Positions 26,069 to 34,427 of a DNA stretch of 64,000 bases are shown here, in pieces. The stretch spans positions 18,964 through 82,963 of the forward strand of contig NZ_KL537414.1 of the NCBI RefSeq assembly GCF_000710345.2, in the 5' to 3' direction. The DNA is from Curtobacterium sp. S6 (GTDB taxonomy: Bacteria; Actinomycetota; Actinomycetes; Actinomycetales; Micrococcaceae). Position 1 is the first letter of the stretch; the number at the start of each line of letters is the position of its first letter. The notes beneath the pieces were generated by a model that saw nothing but the letters and a program-made list of their open reading frames with translations, had not been told where the DNA came from and ran no database searches. The position numbers and the translations under genes are program-made.

Positions 26069-27259
26069 TTACGCGGCCGACGTGCCGAAGAGGAGACCGA
26101 GCAGATAGGTGGCCGCCGCGGCCCCGTATCCGATGAACAGCTGCCGCAATCCGCGCTTGAACGGGGATGCGCCCGAGAGCAGGCCCACCACGGCGCCCGT
26201 GCCCAGCAAGGCGATACCCACGAGCAAGAGCGACAAGATCATGCCCGGATAGCCCGACATCCCGAAGATATAGGGCAGGATCGGGATGATCGCGCCCGAG
26301 GCGAAGAAGCAGAAGCTCGACGCCGCGGCGCCGAGATCGGTTCCCAGGGCCACGTTTTCGGCCCCATCCTCGGACGCGTCCTCGTCGTCCCGGTGCGAGA
26401 GCGACGGGTCGCAGTCGCAGTCGAAGTAGCCGAAGCGCTCCAGGGCGCGGTGATGGGCCGCCTCTTCGCTCATGCCACGGGCCCGGTAAATCAGCTCGAC
26501 CTCATTACGGTCGATATCGAGGCTCGGGGCGACGTCCAGGGTCACCTGGGTGGGGCGCGAGGCGTCCAAAAGTTCGCGCTGGGAACGGACCGAGACGAAC
26601 TCACCCGCGCCCATGCTGAGCGCGCCGGCCAGCAGGCCCGCGACGCCGCTGAGGAGCACCATGTGCGGGCTCGCACCGGCCGCCCCGATGCCCATGATCA
26701 GAGCGACGTTGGAGACCAAGCCGTCGTTCGCGCCGAACACGGCGGCCCGGAAGTTGCCGGAGAGCTTTTCGCGGCCGTTAGTGGCCAGCGCCCGGACCAC
26801 CTCTTCGTGCACGGCCTCGTCGGCGGCCATGGAGTCGGTCGCATCGGGGTCTTCGTCATAGGGTGAACGGCCCTCGGATCGCTGCGCGAGGGCTAAGACG
26901 AACACGTGTCCGAAATGCTTGGCCATGAACTGCAGGGTCAGCGACGAGGCCGAGGGCCGGGGATCCTTGCTGGCGTCCGGACCCAGCAGGTCCCGCCAGT
27001 GCTGTTGGTGGCGTTTCTCGGCGTCGGCCATCTCGGCGAGGATCTGGGCGTCGCGGCCTTCGGAGCGATCCGCGAGGTAGCGGTAGACGGTCTCTTCGGA
27101 GATTTCGTCCGCCAGGTAGCGGCGCCAGCGGCGTCGTTGAGCATTGGTCGGTTCGCGGCGGGGGATCTCCGCGGAATCCCGCGGGGCCTCGAATCCGGGT
27201 TCAGAAGGGGTGGGGCTGCCGTCCTCGGCGGGGAGGGGGGTTATCGGCTTACGGCTCAT
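26069..27259 (-). CDS. Ferritin-like/VIT-family iron or manganese transporter (MbfA/CCC1 type)
   Basis: 396 residues. The N-terminal cytoplasmic ferritin-like domain (about 25-160) has glutamate/histidine pairs typical of a di-iron site, for example EEAVHEEVV and AEMADAEKRHQQHW. The C-terminal VIT1/CCC1 domain has GANDGLVSNVALIMGIGAA, GALSMGAGEFVSVRSQ and a final pair of membrane helices. A polar metal-binding-like loop (FDCDCDPSLSHRDDEDASED) lies between helices. Known relatives (MbfA) export Fe or Mn or load vacuoles. The start follows GGAGGAG by 8 nt; longer in-frame codons upstream are not favoured. Confidence 0.9.
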   Translation of the reverse strand: MSRKPITPLPAEDGSPTPSEPGFEAPRDSAEIPRREPTNAQRRRWRRYLADEISEETVYRYLADRSEGRDAQILAEMADAEKRHQQHWRDLLGPDASKDPRPSASSLTLQFMAKHFGHVFVLALAQRSEGRSPYDEDPDATDSMAADEAVHEEVVRALATNGREKLSGNFRAAVFGANDGLVSNVALIMGIGAAGASPHMVLLSGVAGLLAGALSMGAGEFVSVRSQRELLDASRPTQVTLDVAPSLDIDRNEVELIYRARGMSEEAAHHRALERFGYFDCDCDPSLSHRDDEDASEDGAENVALGTDLGAAASSFCFFASGAIIPILPYIFGMSGYPGMILSLLLVGIALLGTGAVVGLLSGASPFKRGLRQLFIGYGAAAATYLLGLLFGTSAA

Positions 27260-27464
27260 GGGGTATCTCCTCCGGGCCGAGCGACGCGATGCCATCATCG
27301 CGGAGTCTTCGGCCCTTGAATGTTGTCCCTTAATGGGTCTTCAGGCCGAAGGTCTCGCTCGCCCGCGGGGACGCGCCGTGTGCCGCGTCGGTAACGGGTG
27401 GAATGCCGGGAGAAATCTCCAGTGTGTCGACATCCCGCTGCGACGCTCAAGGCGCCGGTGGGAA

Positions 27465-28724
27465 CTACTCCCCTTCGTTCCGGACAACTCTAGCGGAATC
27501 CTGCCGGCCAAGCATCGTCCCCGCAATAATTGCGCCGAACGCCACAATGGCGATGCAGAACCACCCGGTCATGAGCCATCCGCCGGAGATGTAGAAGTAG
27601 CCGCCGATCCACCCGATGAAGGCCGAGCCGGCGTAGTAGAACAGGTTGTACATCGCCGTTCCCTGGGCCTTGCCTTCCCCGGCCAGGAGCCCTGTCCACG
27701 CGGAGGCAGTCGAGTGGGCCGCGAAGAAGCCCATGGTGAGCAGGACGAGCCCGACGATCACGACCACGAGCGGCCGCGCGGTGGTCAACCCGATGCCCAA
27801 GATCATGACCCCCATCGAGACCACGACGGTCAGGAGACGACCGAAGCGGGCGGAAAGACGCCCCGCGATACCCGAGGTAAAGGTTCCGGAGAGATACGCC
27901 AGGAACAACAGGGAGATGGCGACCTCGGAGAGCGAGTACGGCGGAACCTCGAGTTTGAACCCCACGTAGTTATAGACCGTCACGAACGCGCCCATCAGGG
28001 TGAAGGCCAACAGGAAGAGGCTGATCATGCCGGAGTGGCTCAGATGGCGGCGGATCCTCCGGGCGGTCGTGCGGAGGGCGCCCCGCGAGGGGACCGGGAC
28101 GAATCGTCTGGCCCGGGGGAGGAGGACCAGGAAAGCGATCGCGGCCGCGACCGCGAGCAGGGCGACGCACGTGATGGCCATGCGCCAGTTTCCGGTGAAC
28201 TGGGCGACCGGCCCGGAGATCAGGCGTCCGGCGAGCCCACCGATCGTCGTTCCCGCGACGTAGAGGCCCGTTGCCGCACCGGCGTGCAGGGCGAGGGTCT
28301 CTTCGGTGATGTAGGCGACCGCAACGCCCGCGAGCCCCGCGAGGGCCGCGCCTTGAACGAAACGCAGGACCAGCAAGAGGGAGAAGTCGGGCGTCCACGG
28401 GATGATCAACCCGAGGATGCTCGCGGTTGAGATCGCAATGGCCATGGCCCGGGTCTTCCCCCACCGGTCCGCGACGTAGGTCCATGGAAGGGCGAAGATG
28501 GCGAGGCCGAAGGTCGCGGAGGAGACCGTGAGGGCCACCGACGCGACGTCGCGGTCCAGATCCGCGGCGATGGACGGTAGGACCGCCTGCGGCGAATAGA
28601 GCGGGGCGAAGGTCGCCACGCCGGCGCAGAACATGGCGACCAGCATCCGCGTGAACTCCGGGGTGCCACGACGGTATCCGTGCCATGACGCGCTGTTACT
28701 GCCTGTGTCCGGGGGTGTGGACAC
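27465..28724 (-). CDS. MFS transporter (YnfM/AraJ-like)
   Basis: 419 residues with 12 predicted membrane segments. Motif A-like LPWTYVADRWGKTRAM follows helix 2; YSPQAVLPSIAADL is in the first extracytoplasmic loop and GWIGGYFYISGGW is near the end. The pattern resembles YnfM/AraJ-type exporters. GTG start with AGGAGA 11 nt upstream. The 205 bp between it and the upstream VIT gene (27260-27464) hold no further gene. Substrate unknown. Confidence 0.85.
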   Translation of the reverse strand: MSTPPDTGSNSASWHGYRRGTPEFTRMLVAMFCAGVATFAPLYSPQAVLPSIAADLDRDVASVALTVSSATFGLAIFALPWTYVADRWGKTRAMAIAISTASILGLIIPWTPDFSLLLVLRFVQGAALAGLAGVAVAYITEETLALHAGAATGLYVAGTTIGGLAGRLISGPVAQFTGNWRMAITCVALLAVAAAIAFLVLLPRARRFVPVPSRGALRTTARRIRRHLSHSGMISLFLLAFTLMGAFVTVYNYVGFKLEVPPYSLSEVAISLLFLAYLSGTFTSGIAGRLSARFGRLLTVVVSMGVMILGIGLTTARPLVVVIVGLVLLTMGFFAAHSTASAWTGLLAGEGKAQGTAMYNLFYYAGSAFIGWIGGYFYISGGWLMTGWFCIAIVAFGAIIAGTMLGRQDSARVVRNEGE

Positions 28725-28765
28725 CAGGGATCATCTCCTGAACAAAGCGATGTTGGGTGAGTATG

Positions 28766-30175
28766 TCAGAGGGTCGGGGCCGTGGCCGGGACGTCCCGGT
28801 CGTACATGGCCCCCGATCCCCAACGGAATCGGTAGGGGTCGGAGCAGTCGCGCCCGTAACGCAGCGCGTCGACCATCACGTGGGCGGCCTCCGCGAGGCC
28901 CAGGTGGGTGCGCTCCCAATGGAGCTGATCCGGGCTGGGCGGCCGCCACCCCGCCTCGGCGAGGTATTCCTCGTCGAGGGGCCACATCACGGCCGGGAGG
29001 AACTGCTCCGAGACGAGCGTCGCGGTGACGCCGGCGGGCCCCGTGAACGCCTGGGCGTAGGGGGAGTCTCCGCCGGTGTTTCCCGTCTCGTAGTCCACGG
29101 TCAAAAAGTGGTTCCACGGAAGGGTGCGCACGGCCTCGGAGATCTCCTCGATGAGGTCGCGCCATGAGTCTTCGTCGCCGCTGGCCTCCTGGCCCACGGT
29201 TTCCACGACGCCTATGCCGCGATCGATCCAATTCTGCGGCGACCACGACCCGGGCTCGTCGATACCGCCACCGGCAGGCGACCCCCAGGGCCCGACCCAG
29301 TGCTCTTCATAGCGTGGGTCGCACGTTTCGGGAGCCTGATCGTTGATGAGGCGTCGGCCGTGGGCGAGCGCCTCGTGCCACGAGCCGTAGAGGTGCCGGA
29401 TGGTCGCCAAATTGGGGCGCGGCGTGGTGTGGCGTGCGGTATCGGCGGACCAACGGCCATAGAGCAGGGCCAGCGGCTTGCGGTTATTGCGGATGCAATA
29501 CGTGAGGAAATCGGCAATGGCGCTGCGGAATCGCTCTTCCGTGAAGTCCGGGATGCGGTCGGTTCCGTCGGGGGCGAAGCGCTTTGCCGGAGCGAGACCC
29601 ATGGAAACGAGGGCCCGGGACCAGGACCCGTCGCCGAACTGCGAGCTGAGATATCGGGGGCTCGCGGGCCAGGCCTGATGGATCAGGGAAAAGACCTCGC
29701 GCAGATCCTCGGGGGGATCTTCGCGGAAGGACTGGTATTCCGGGCTCGAGAGGGTCGTGTGGGGGTATTTCGTCAGAAATGCGTGCGTGGCGCCCAGACG
29801 GCCCAGGACCGAGGCGGTCTGCTCATCGGTCGCGCCGGCCGACTCCAAGACTCGGGAGACATCCTGCACCACGGCGGGGTCTCCCGAGACGGCGATGAAT
29901 CGTCGGTCCTCGCCCAGGTCCAACAGGTGATTGATCGCCAACCACACGCCCGCGGCCAAGAGGGTCCCGTTGAGCGTCTGATCCGTGGAGTGCAGGAAAC
30001 GTTCGGGATTCTCGGCCAGGGCCTGGTCGAGAAGATCGCGCGGAATCGTGGGGAAGAGGGTGACCAGCCGGTATCGCGTCTCGGACCGGGTCCATCCCGC
30101 CTCGGCGAGTTCCTCGACGAGGGGCTGGTAGGCGTCGCGGAAGGCCCGGTAGGCCTCGCTGTCTATACCGTCCAT
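28766..30175 (-). CDS. Large protein with homing-endonuclease-type repeats and TY-Chap-like C-terminus
   Basis: 469 residues, acidic, no signal peptide and no membrane segment, so probably cytoplasmic. The middle third has two stretches like the helix-turn-helix repeat found next to HNH nucleases: SSQFGDGSWSRALVSMGLAP (near 190) and ATIRHLYGSWHEALAHGRRL (near 270). No HNH catalytic motif is present. The C-terminal ~130 residues (from WRDLIEEISEAVRTLPWNHF) resemble TY-Chap domains, the chaperone-like fold named after type III secretion chaperones, including PYAQAF, LVSEQFLP and LAEAGWRPPSPDQLHW. Function unknown. The start at 30175 has AAGGGG close upstream; codons further upstream lack coding character. 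Confidence 0.7.
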   Translation of the reverse strand: MDGIDSEAYRAFRDAYQPLVEELAEAGWTRSETRYRLVTLFPTIPRDLLDQALAENPERFLHSTDQTLNGTLLAAGVWLAINHLLDLGEDRRFIAVSGDPAVVQDVSRVLESAGATDEQTASVLGRLGATHAFLTKYPHTTLSSPEYQSFREDPPEDLREVFSLIHQAWPASPRYLSSQFGDGSWSRALVSMGLAPAKRFAPDGTDRIPDFTEERFRSAIADFLTYCIRNNRKPLALLYGRWSADTARHTTPRPNLATIRHLYGSWHEALAHGRRLINDQAPETCDPRYEEHWVGPWGSPAGGGIDEPGSWSPQNWIDRGIGVVETVGQEASGDEDSWRDLIEEISEAVRTLPWNHFLTVDYETGNTGGDSPYAQAFTGPAGVTATLVSEQFLPAVMWPLDEEYLAEAGWRPPSPDQLHWERTHLGLAEAAHVMVDALRYGRDCSDPYRFRWGSGAMYDRDVPATAPTL

Positions 30176-30348
30176 GTCCCCTTGCTTTCGCCGCGGAGCC
30201 GCGCAATCGCGGCGCCCGCGCTGTCGATCCGCACGCGCATTTCGTGTCGTACCTAATGAGCGTAGGCACGCCCGCATAGCCGTGCCAACACCGGAGGTGG
30301 ATATTACCTGATACGGCGTTCGGAGGTGGCGCACGGCCGCCCACGCGG

Positions 30349-30385
30349 CGACGGCGCCCGTCCCCCAGGGGGAAGAGCGCCGTCG
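30349..30385 (-). terminator. Candidate terminator behind the aldo/keto reductase gene
   Basis: A 9-bp stem (30349-30357 with 30377-30385) enclosing a smaller inner hairpin, located 18 bp downstream of the reductase stop on the minus strand. No long T run. Confidence 0.5.
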
Positions 30386-30402
30386 TCGACGTTGGTCGTG
30401 GT

Positions 30403-31239
30403 CTACTTCATGGTCTCCACGGGGTCGTTGCCGATGCGACCGTCCGACTTGGTCAGGCCGTTGATGGCCTCGACCTCGTCGGCGGACAACGAAACGTCGA
30501 GGGCCTTGAAATTCTCGACGATGCGTTCCGGGGTGACCGACTTCGGGATCACGACGTTGCCGATGGCCAGGTGCCATGCGATGACGACCTGCCCGGCGGA
30601 AGCGCCGTGTCGTTCGGCGATCTCGGTGACCGTGCTCTCCTTGAGAACGTCACCGCCCTGGCCGAGCGGGGACCACGCCTCGGTCTTGATGCCGAGCTCC
30701 TCGTTGACCTGGCGCATCCGTGCCTGGTTGAAGTACGGGTGCAATTCGATCTGGTGGATCGCCGGGGTCACGCCGGTTTCCCGGATGATCTCCCGCAGCT
30801 GCTCCTCGGGGAAGTTGGAGACGCCGATCGAGACGACCTTGCCCTGTCGCTGGAGCTCGATCATGGCCTTCCACGTGTCCAGGTACAGGTGGTTCTCCGG
30901 CTGCGCCCAGTGGATCAGGTACAGATCCACCGGCTTGGACAGCCCCAGGCGTTCCGCGGAACGATCGAAGGCTTCGAGGGTCGACTCGTAGCCCTGGTCG
31001 TCGTTCCAGAGCTTGGTCGTGACAAAAATGTCCTTCTCGTCGACGTCGGAGGCGGCGATGCCTCGTCCGACGCCCGCCTCGTTGCCGTAGATCTTCGCCG
31101 TGTCGATGTGGCGGAAACCGGCGTCGAGGGCCTGGCCCACGACCTTCTCCGCGACGTCGTCCTCGACCTGCCATACACCGTAGCCCAGCTGCGGAATCTG
31201 CTGACCGTCGTTGAACGTGATGTTCGGAGACGTGTTCAT
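30403..31239 (-). CDS. Aldo/keto reductase (2,5-diketo-D-gluconate reductase-like)
   Basis: 278 residues, NADPH-dependent (alpha/beta)8-barrel reductase of carbonyl compounds. The catalytic tetrad is D46, Y51, K76 and H110 in GFRHIDTAKIYGNE, TTKLWN and LYLIHWAQP; family signatures GVSNF, QIELHPYFNQ and cofactor-binding IPKSVTPERI follow. The ATG at 31239 has AAAGGA 7 nt upstream. It sits directly downstream of the bet operon on the same strand, but a hairpin at 31287-31317 separates them, so it is probably its own transcript. The physiological substrate is not evident; the genus-level name DkgA is only a family label. Confidence 0.9.
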   Translation of the reverse strand: MNTSPNITFNDGQQIPQLGYGVWQVEDDVAEKVVGQALDAGFRHIDTAKIYGNEAGVGRGIAASDVDEKDIFVTTKLWNDDQGYESTLEAFDRSAERLGLSKPVDLYLIHWAQPENHLYLDTWKAMIELQRQGKVVSIGVSNFPEEQLREIIRETGVTPAIHQIELHPYFNQARMRQVNEELGIKTEAWSPLGQGGDVLKESTVTEIAERHGASAGQVVIAWHLAIGNVVIPKSVTPERIVENFKALDVSLSADEVEAINGLTKSDGRIGNDPVETMK

Positions 31240-31286
31240 GGATGAGTCCTTTCCCAAGCTAATACTGTGTCCGGCTATGTAACGAG

Positions 31287-31317
31287 GGGGCGGGAGGGAG
31301 TATTCCCCGCCCGCCCC
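31287..31317 (-). terminator. Terminator of the betTBA operon
   Basis: An inverted repeat of 8 bp (GGGGCGGG 31287-31294 with CCCGCCCC 31310-31317) with a possible inner GGGA/TCCC stem, 13 bp beyond the betA stop on the minus strand. Confidence 0.6.
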
Positions 31318-31330
31318 ATCGATTCGGCGA

Positions 31331-32929
31331 CTAGCTCGCGTTGTCCTCGGTGATCAATTCGGCGGCGCGCTCGCCGATCATGAAGCAGGTGATGTTCGGA
31401 TTGACCGAGACGATCTCCGGCATTACCGAGGCGTCAGCGACCCGGAGGCCCTGGATGCCCTTGACCTGAAGCCGAGCGTTGAGCGGGGACATCGCGTCGT
31501 CGTCGGCGCCCATGCGCACGGTGCCCACGGGGTGGTACACGGTGTTGTGGGTGTCCCGGATGTAATCCGCGAGCTCTTCGTCGGTCGTGAGGTCCTCGCC
31601 CGGGAAAAGCTCCCGGCCGCGCCACTCATCGAGGGCGGGCTGCTGGGCGATCTTCCGCGCGGTGCGGATGCCCTCGATCATCACGGCCATGTCGTAACCC
31701 TCGTCGTCCGTGAAGTACTTCGGATCGACCATGGGCTTGTCGCGGAAGTCCAGGGAACGCAACCGCACGGTGCCGCGGGAGCGGGCGTGCGGCACGTTGG
31801 GGGTCAGGCAGAAGGCGTTCTCCGCCGTGGGGAACCCGCGACGCAGGGTGTGCATGTCGAAGTTGACCGAGCCGTAGTGCATCATGAGGTTCGGCCGACC
31901 GGGCAGCTCGTCGTCGAACCCGGCATCGACCTGGGTGAACACGCCGATTTCCCACCACTGCGTGGACACGGAAACCATGGGCTTCTTGGCCTCCCACTGG
32001 ATCACGCCTTCGGGGTGGTCCTGGAGGTGCGCGCCCACGCCGGGGGAGTCGACCACGGGGTCGATGCCGACGTCGGCCAGGTGACCGGCCGGGCCGATCC
32101 CGGAGAGCATGAGCAGCTTCGGGGTATCGACCGCGCCCGCGGAGAGCACGATTTCCCGACGTGCCGTGATGACACGGGGCGTGCCAAACGCGTTGTCGAC
32201 CACCTCGAGACCCGTCGCACGCTGGTTCTCGTCGAGGATCACGCGCTTGACCTGGGTGCCGGTGAGCAGGTGGAAGTTTTCCCGCTCCCGGATCGGGTGG
32301 ATGTACGAGACCGACGAGGACGAACGGGTTCCGTCCGGGCGGCGGTTGATCTGGAAGAAATTGGCGCCGTTGGTCACGGTCGTGCCCGAGTTGAACCGGG
32401 TCCTGGGGATCCCAGCCTGTTCGGCTGCGTCCAGCAGGGCCACTCCGCAGGGGTCCTTCGGCGGAACGTTCATCAGCGTGACCGGGCCCGAATCGCCGTG
32501 GTGCTCGCCGCCGTCGGTTCCGGCGTCCTCATTGGTCTCGAGCTGCTGGTAGAGCCGGTAGCCGTTCTCCGAGTTCCAACCTTGGGCTCCGTGCACGGAC
32601 TCCCACTCGTCGAGGTCCTCGCGCGGGGCCCAGAAGGCGATGCACGAGTTGTGCGACGAGCAGCCTCCCATGACCTTCGCGCGGGCCATCCGCATGAAGG
32701 AGTTGCCGTTTTCTTGGGGCTCGATCTGGTAGTCCCAGTCGTAGCCGGATTCGAGGAGCTCCATCCAGCGATTCAGGCTGAGCACCTCGTCGATGTCGGC
32801 GTCGTCCGGGCCGGCTTCGATGAGCGCGACCTGCGCCTGCGGGTTCTTCTCGCTCAGACGCGCGGCGGTTGCGGCCCCGGAGGAGCCACCGCCGACGATG
32901 ATGTAGTCGAATTCTTGGGATTCGGTCAT
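31331..32929 (-). CDS. betA: Choline dehydrogenase (GMC oxidoreductase)
   Basis: 532 residues, FAD-dependent GMC-family enzyme that oxidises choline to betaine aldehyde and can continue to glycine betaine. Seen: the FAD dinucleotide fold DYIIVGGGSSGAATAARLSE (residues 4-23), the GMC signature in MARAKVMGGCSSHNSCI, GAVDTPKLLMLSGIGPAGHL, and the catalytic histidine region NTVYHPVGTVRMG. It is the last gene of betT-betB-betA, 22 bp behind betB. The product betaine is an osmoprotectant. Assignment as BetA rather than another alcohol oxidase rests on family motifs plus the operon. Confidence 0.9.
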   Translation of the reverse strand: MTESQEFDYIIVGGGSSGAATAARLSEKNPQAQVALIEAGPDDADIDEVLSLNRWMELLESGYDWDYQIEPQENGNSFMRMARAKVMGGCSSHNSCIAFWAPREDLDEWESVHGAQGWNSENGYRLYQQLETNEDAGTDGGEHHGDSGPVTLMNVPPKDPCGVALLDAAEQAGIPRTRFNSGTTVTNGANFFQINRRPDGTRSSSSVSYIHPIRERENFHLLTGTQVKRVILDENQRATGLEVVDNAFGTPRVITARREIVLSAGAVDTPKLLMLSGIGPAGHLADVGIDPVVDSPGVGAHLQDHPEGVIQWEAKKPMVSVSTQWWEIGVFTQVDAGFDDELPGRPNLMMHYGSVNFDMHTLRRGFPTAENAFCLTPNVPHARSRGTVRLRSLDFRDKPMVDPKYFTDDEGYDMAVMIEGIRTARKIAQQPALDEWRGRELFPGEDLTTDEELADYIRDTHNTVYHPVGTVRMGADDDAMSPLNARLQVKGIQGLRVADASVMPEIVSVNPNITCFMIGERAAELITEDNAS

Positions 32930-32951
32930 AGCGTGGTGTCCTTTCGCGTGC

Positions 32952-34427
32952 TTAGCGGTCGTCGCTGAACCAGCCGGTCACGGCCGGGGCGGTGTTGTGG
33001 TAGATGTGCTTGGTCTCCTGGTATTCGCCCAGGCCCTCGAGGCCGAGCTCCCGGCCCACACCCGACTGCTTCATGCCGCCCCACTCGGCTTGGGGGAGGT
33101 ACGGGTGGAAGTCGTTGATCCAGATGGTTCCGTGGCGGAGGCGCCCCGCGACCCGTTCCGCCTTGCCCGCGTCGTTGGTCCAGACGGCGCCGGCGAGACC
33201 GTAGAACGTATCGTTGGCGGTGGCCACGGCCTCGTCCTCGGTCGTGAAGGTCTCGACGGTCACGACCGGCCCGAAGGCCTCGTCGCGGACGACCGACATC
33301 CCACGCTTGACGTTGTCGATCACGGTCGGCTTGTAGAACCAGCCCTTGGCCAGCTCACCGTCCGTGGCCCACTCGCCGCCGCAACGGACCCGGGCGCCTT
33401 CGGCGACGCCCTCCGCGACGTACGCCGTGACCTTTTCGCGGTGCTGTTCGGAGATCAACGCGCCGGTCTCGGCATTCTCGTCGAAGGGGCCGCCGATGCG
33501 GATATTCTCCGCGCGACGGACCAGCTCGGCGGTGAACTTCTCGGCGATGGATTCCTCCACGACGATGCGCGCACCGGCCGAGCAGACCTGGCCGGAGTGG
33601 ACGAACGCGCCGTTGAGGGCGTTGTCCACGGCCGCGTCGAAGTCGGCATCCGCGAAGATGACGTTGGGGTTCTTGCCACCCAGCTCGAGGGCCACCTTCT
33701 TGACCGTGTCCGCGGCGCTCCGGGCGACCGTGCGGCCCGTGACGAGACCGCCGGTGAAGGACACGAGGTCCACGTCCGGGTGCGAGGACAGCGGCGCGCC
33801 GGCCTGAGCCCCGGCGCCGAGCACGAGGTTTCCGACGCCGGCCGGAAGGCCCAGCCCGTCCAGGATGTCCAGGAGCAGGATCGCCGTGTGGGGCGTCAAC
33901 TCCGCGGGCTTGAGCACAAAGGTGTTGCCCGCCGCGAGCGCCGGGGCGACCTTCCAGGCCACCTGAAGGAGGGGGTAGTTCCAGGGGGTGATCATGCCGC
34001 AGACGCCGACCGGTTCGGTGACGACCCGCGAAGAGACCGCGGGATCCCCGGAATCGACCACGCGGCCGGCTTCCTGGGCGGCCGCCTTGCCGTAGTACTG
34101 GAAGCAGGCCGCGATGTCGTCCATGTCCAGCTCGGATTCGACCAGGCGCTTACCGGTATCCAGGGACTCCGCGCGGGCGAATTCGTCCTTGCGGTCGCGC
34201 AGCTTCTGGGCCACGGCGAGCAGGAAGTCTCCGCGCTCGGGCGCGGAGGCCGACCAGGCTCCGCTGTCGAAAGCGCGTCGCGCGGCGGCGATGGCCTTCT
34301 CGGTGTCGGCGGAGGTCGCCTCGGCGACGACGCCGACCTCGCGTCCGTCCGCAGGGCAGGTGATCGTTCGGGTGCCGCCTTCTTGGGCCGGAACCCACTG
34401 TCCGTCGATGTACAGCGTGTTGCTCAC
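32952..34427 (-). CDS. betB: Betaine aldehyde dehydrogenase
   Basis: 491 residues, NAD(P)-dependent aldehyde dehydrogenase turning betaine aldehyde into glycine betaine. Catalytic residues: N150 in ITPWNYPLL, E248 in LELGGKNPNV and the nucleophile C282 in GQVCSAGAR. Its GTG start overlaps the betT stop as GTGA (34424-34427), which suggests translational coupling within the operon. The order transporter-aldehyde dehydrogenase-choline dehydrogenase makes a complete choline-to-betaine route. Confidence 0.92.
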   Translation of the reverse strand: MSNTLYIDGQWVPAQEGGTRTITCPADGREVGVVAEATSADTEKAIAAARRAFDSGAWSASAPERGDFLLAVAQKLRDRKDEFARAESLDTGKRLVESELDMDDIAACFQYYGKAAAQEAGRVVDSGDPAVSSRVVTEPVGVCGMITPWNYPLLQVAWKVAPALAAGNTFVLKPAELTPHTAILLLDILDGLGLPAGVGNLVLGAGAQAGAPLSSHPDVDLVSFTGGLVTGRTVARSAADTVKKVALELGGKNPNVIFADADFDAAVDNALNGAFVHSGQVCSAGARIVVEESIAEKFTAELVRRAENIRIGGPFDENAETGALISEQHREKVTAYVAEGVAEGARVRCGGEWATDGELAKGWFYKPTVIDNVKRGMSVVRDEAFGPVVTVETFTTEDEAVATANDTFYGLAGAVWTNDAGKAERVAGRLRHGTIWINDFHPYLPQAEWGGMKQSGVGRELGLEGLGEYQETKHIYHNTAPAVTGWFSDDR

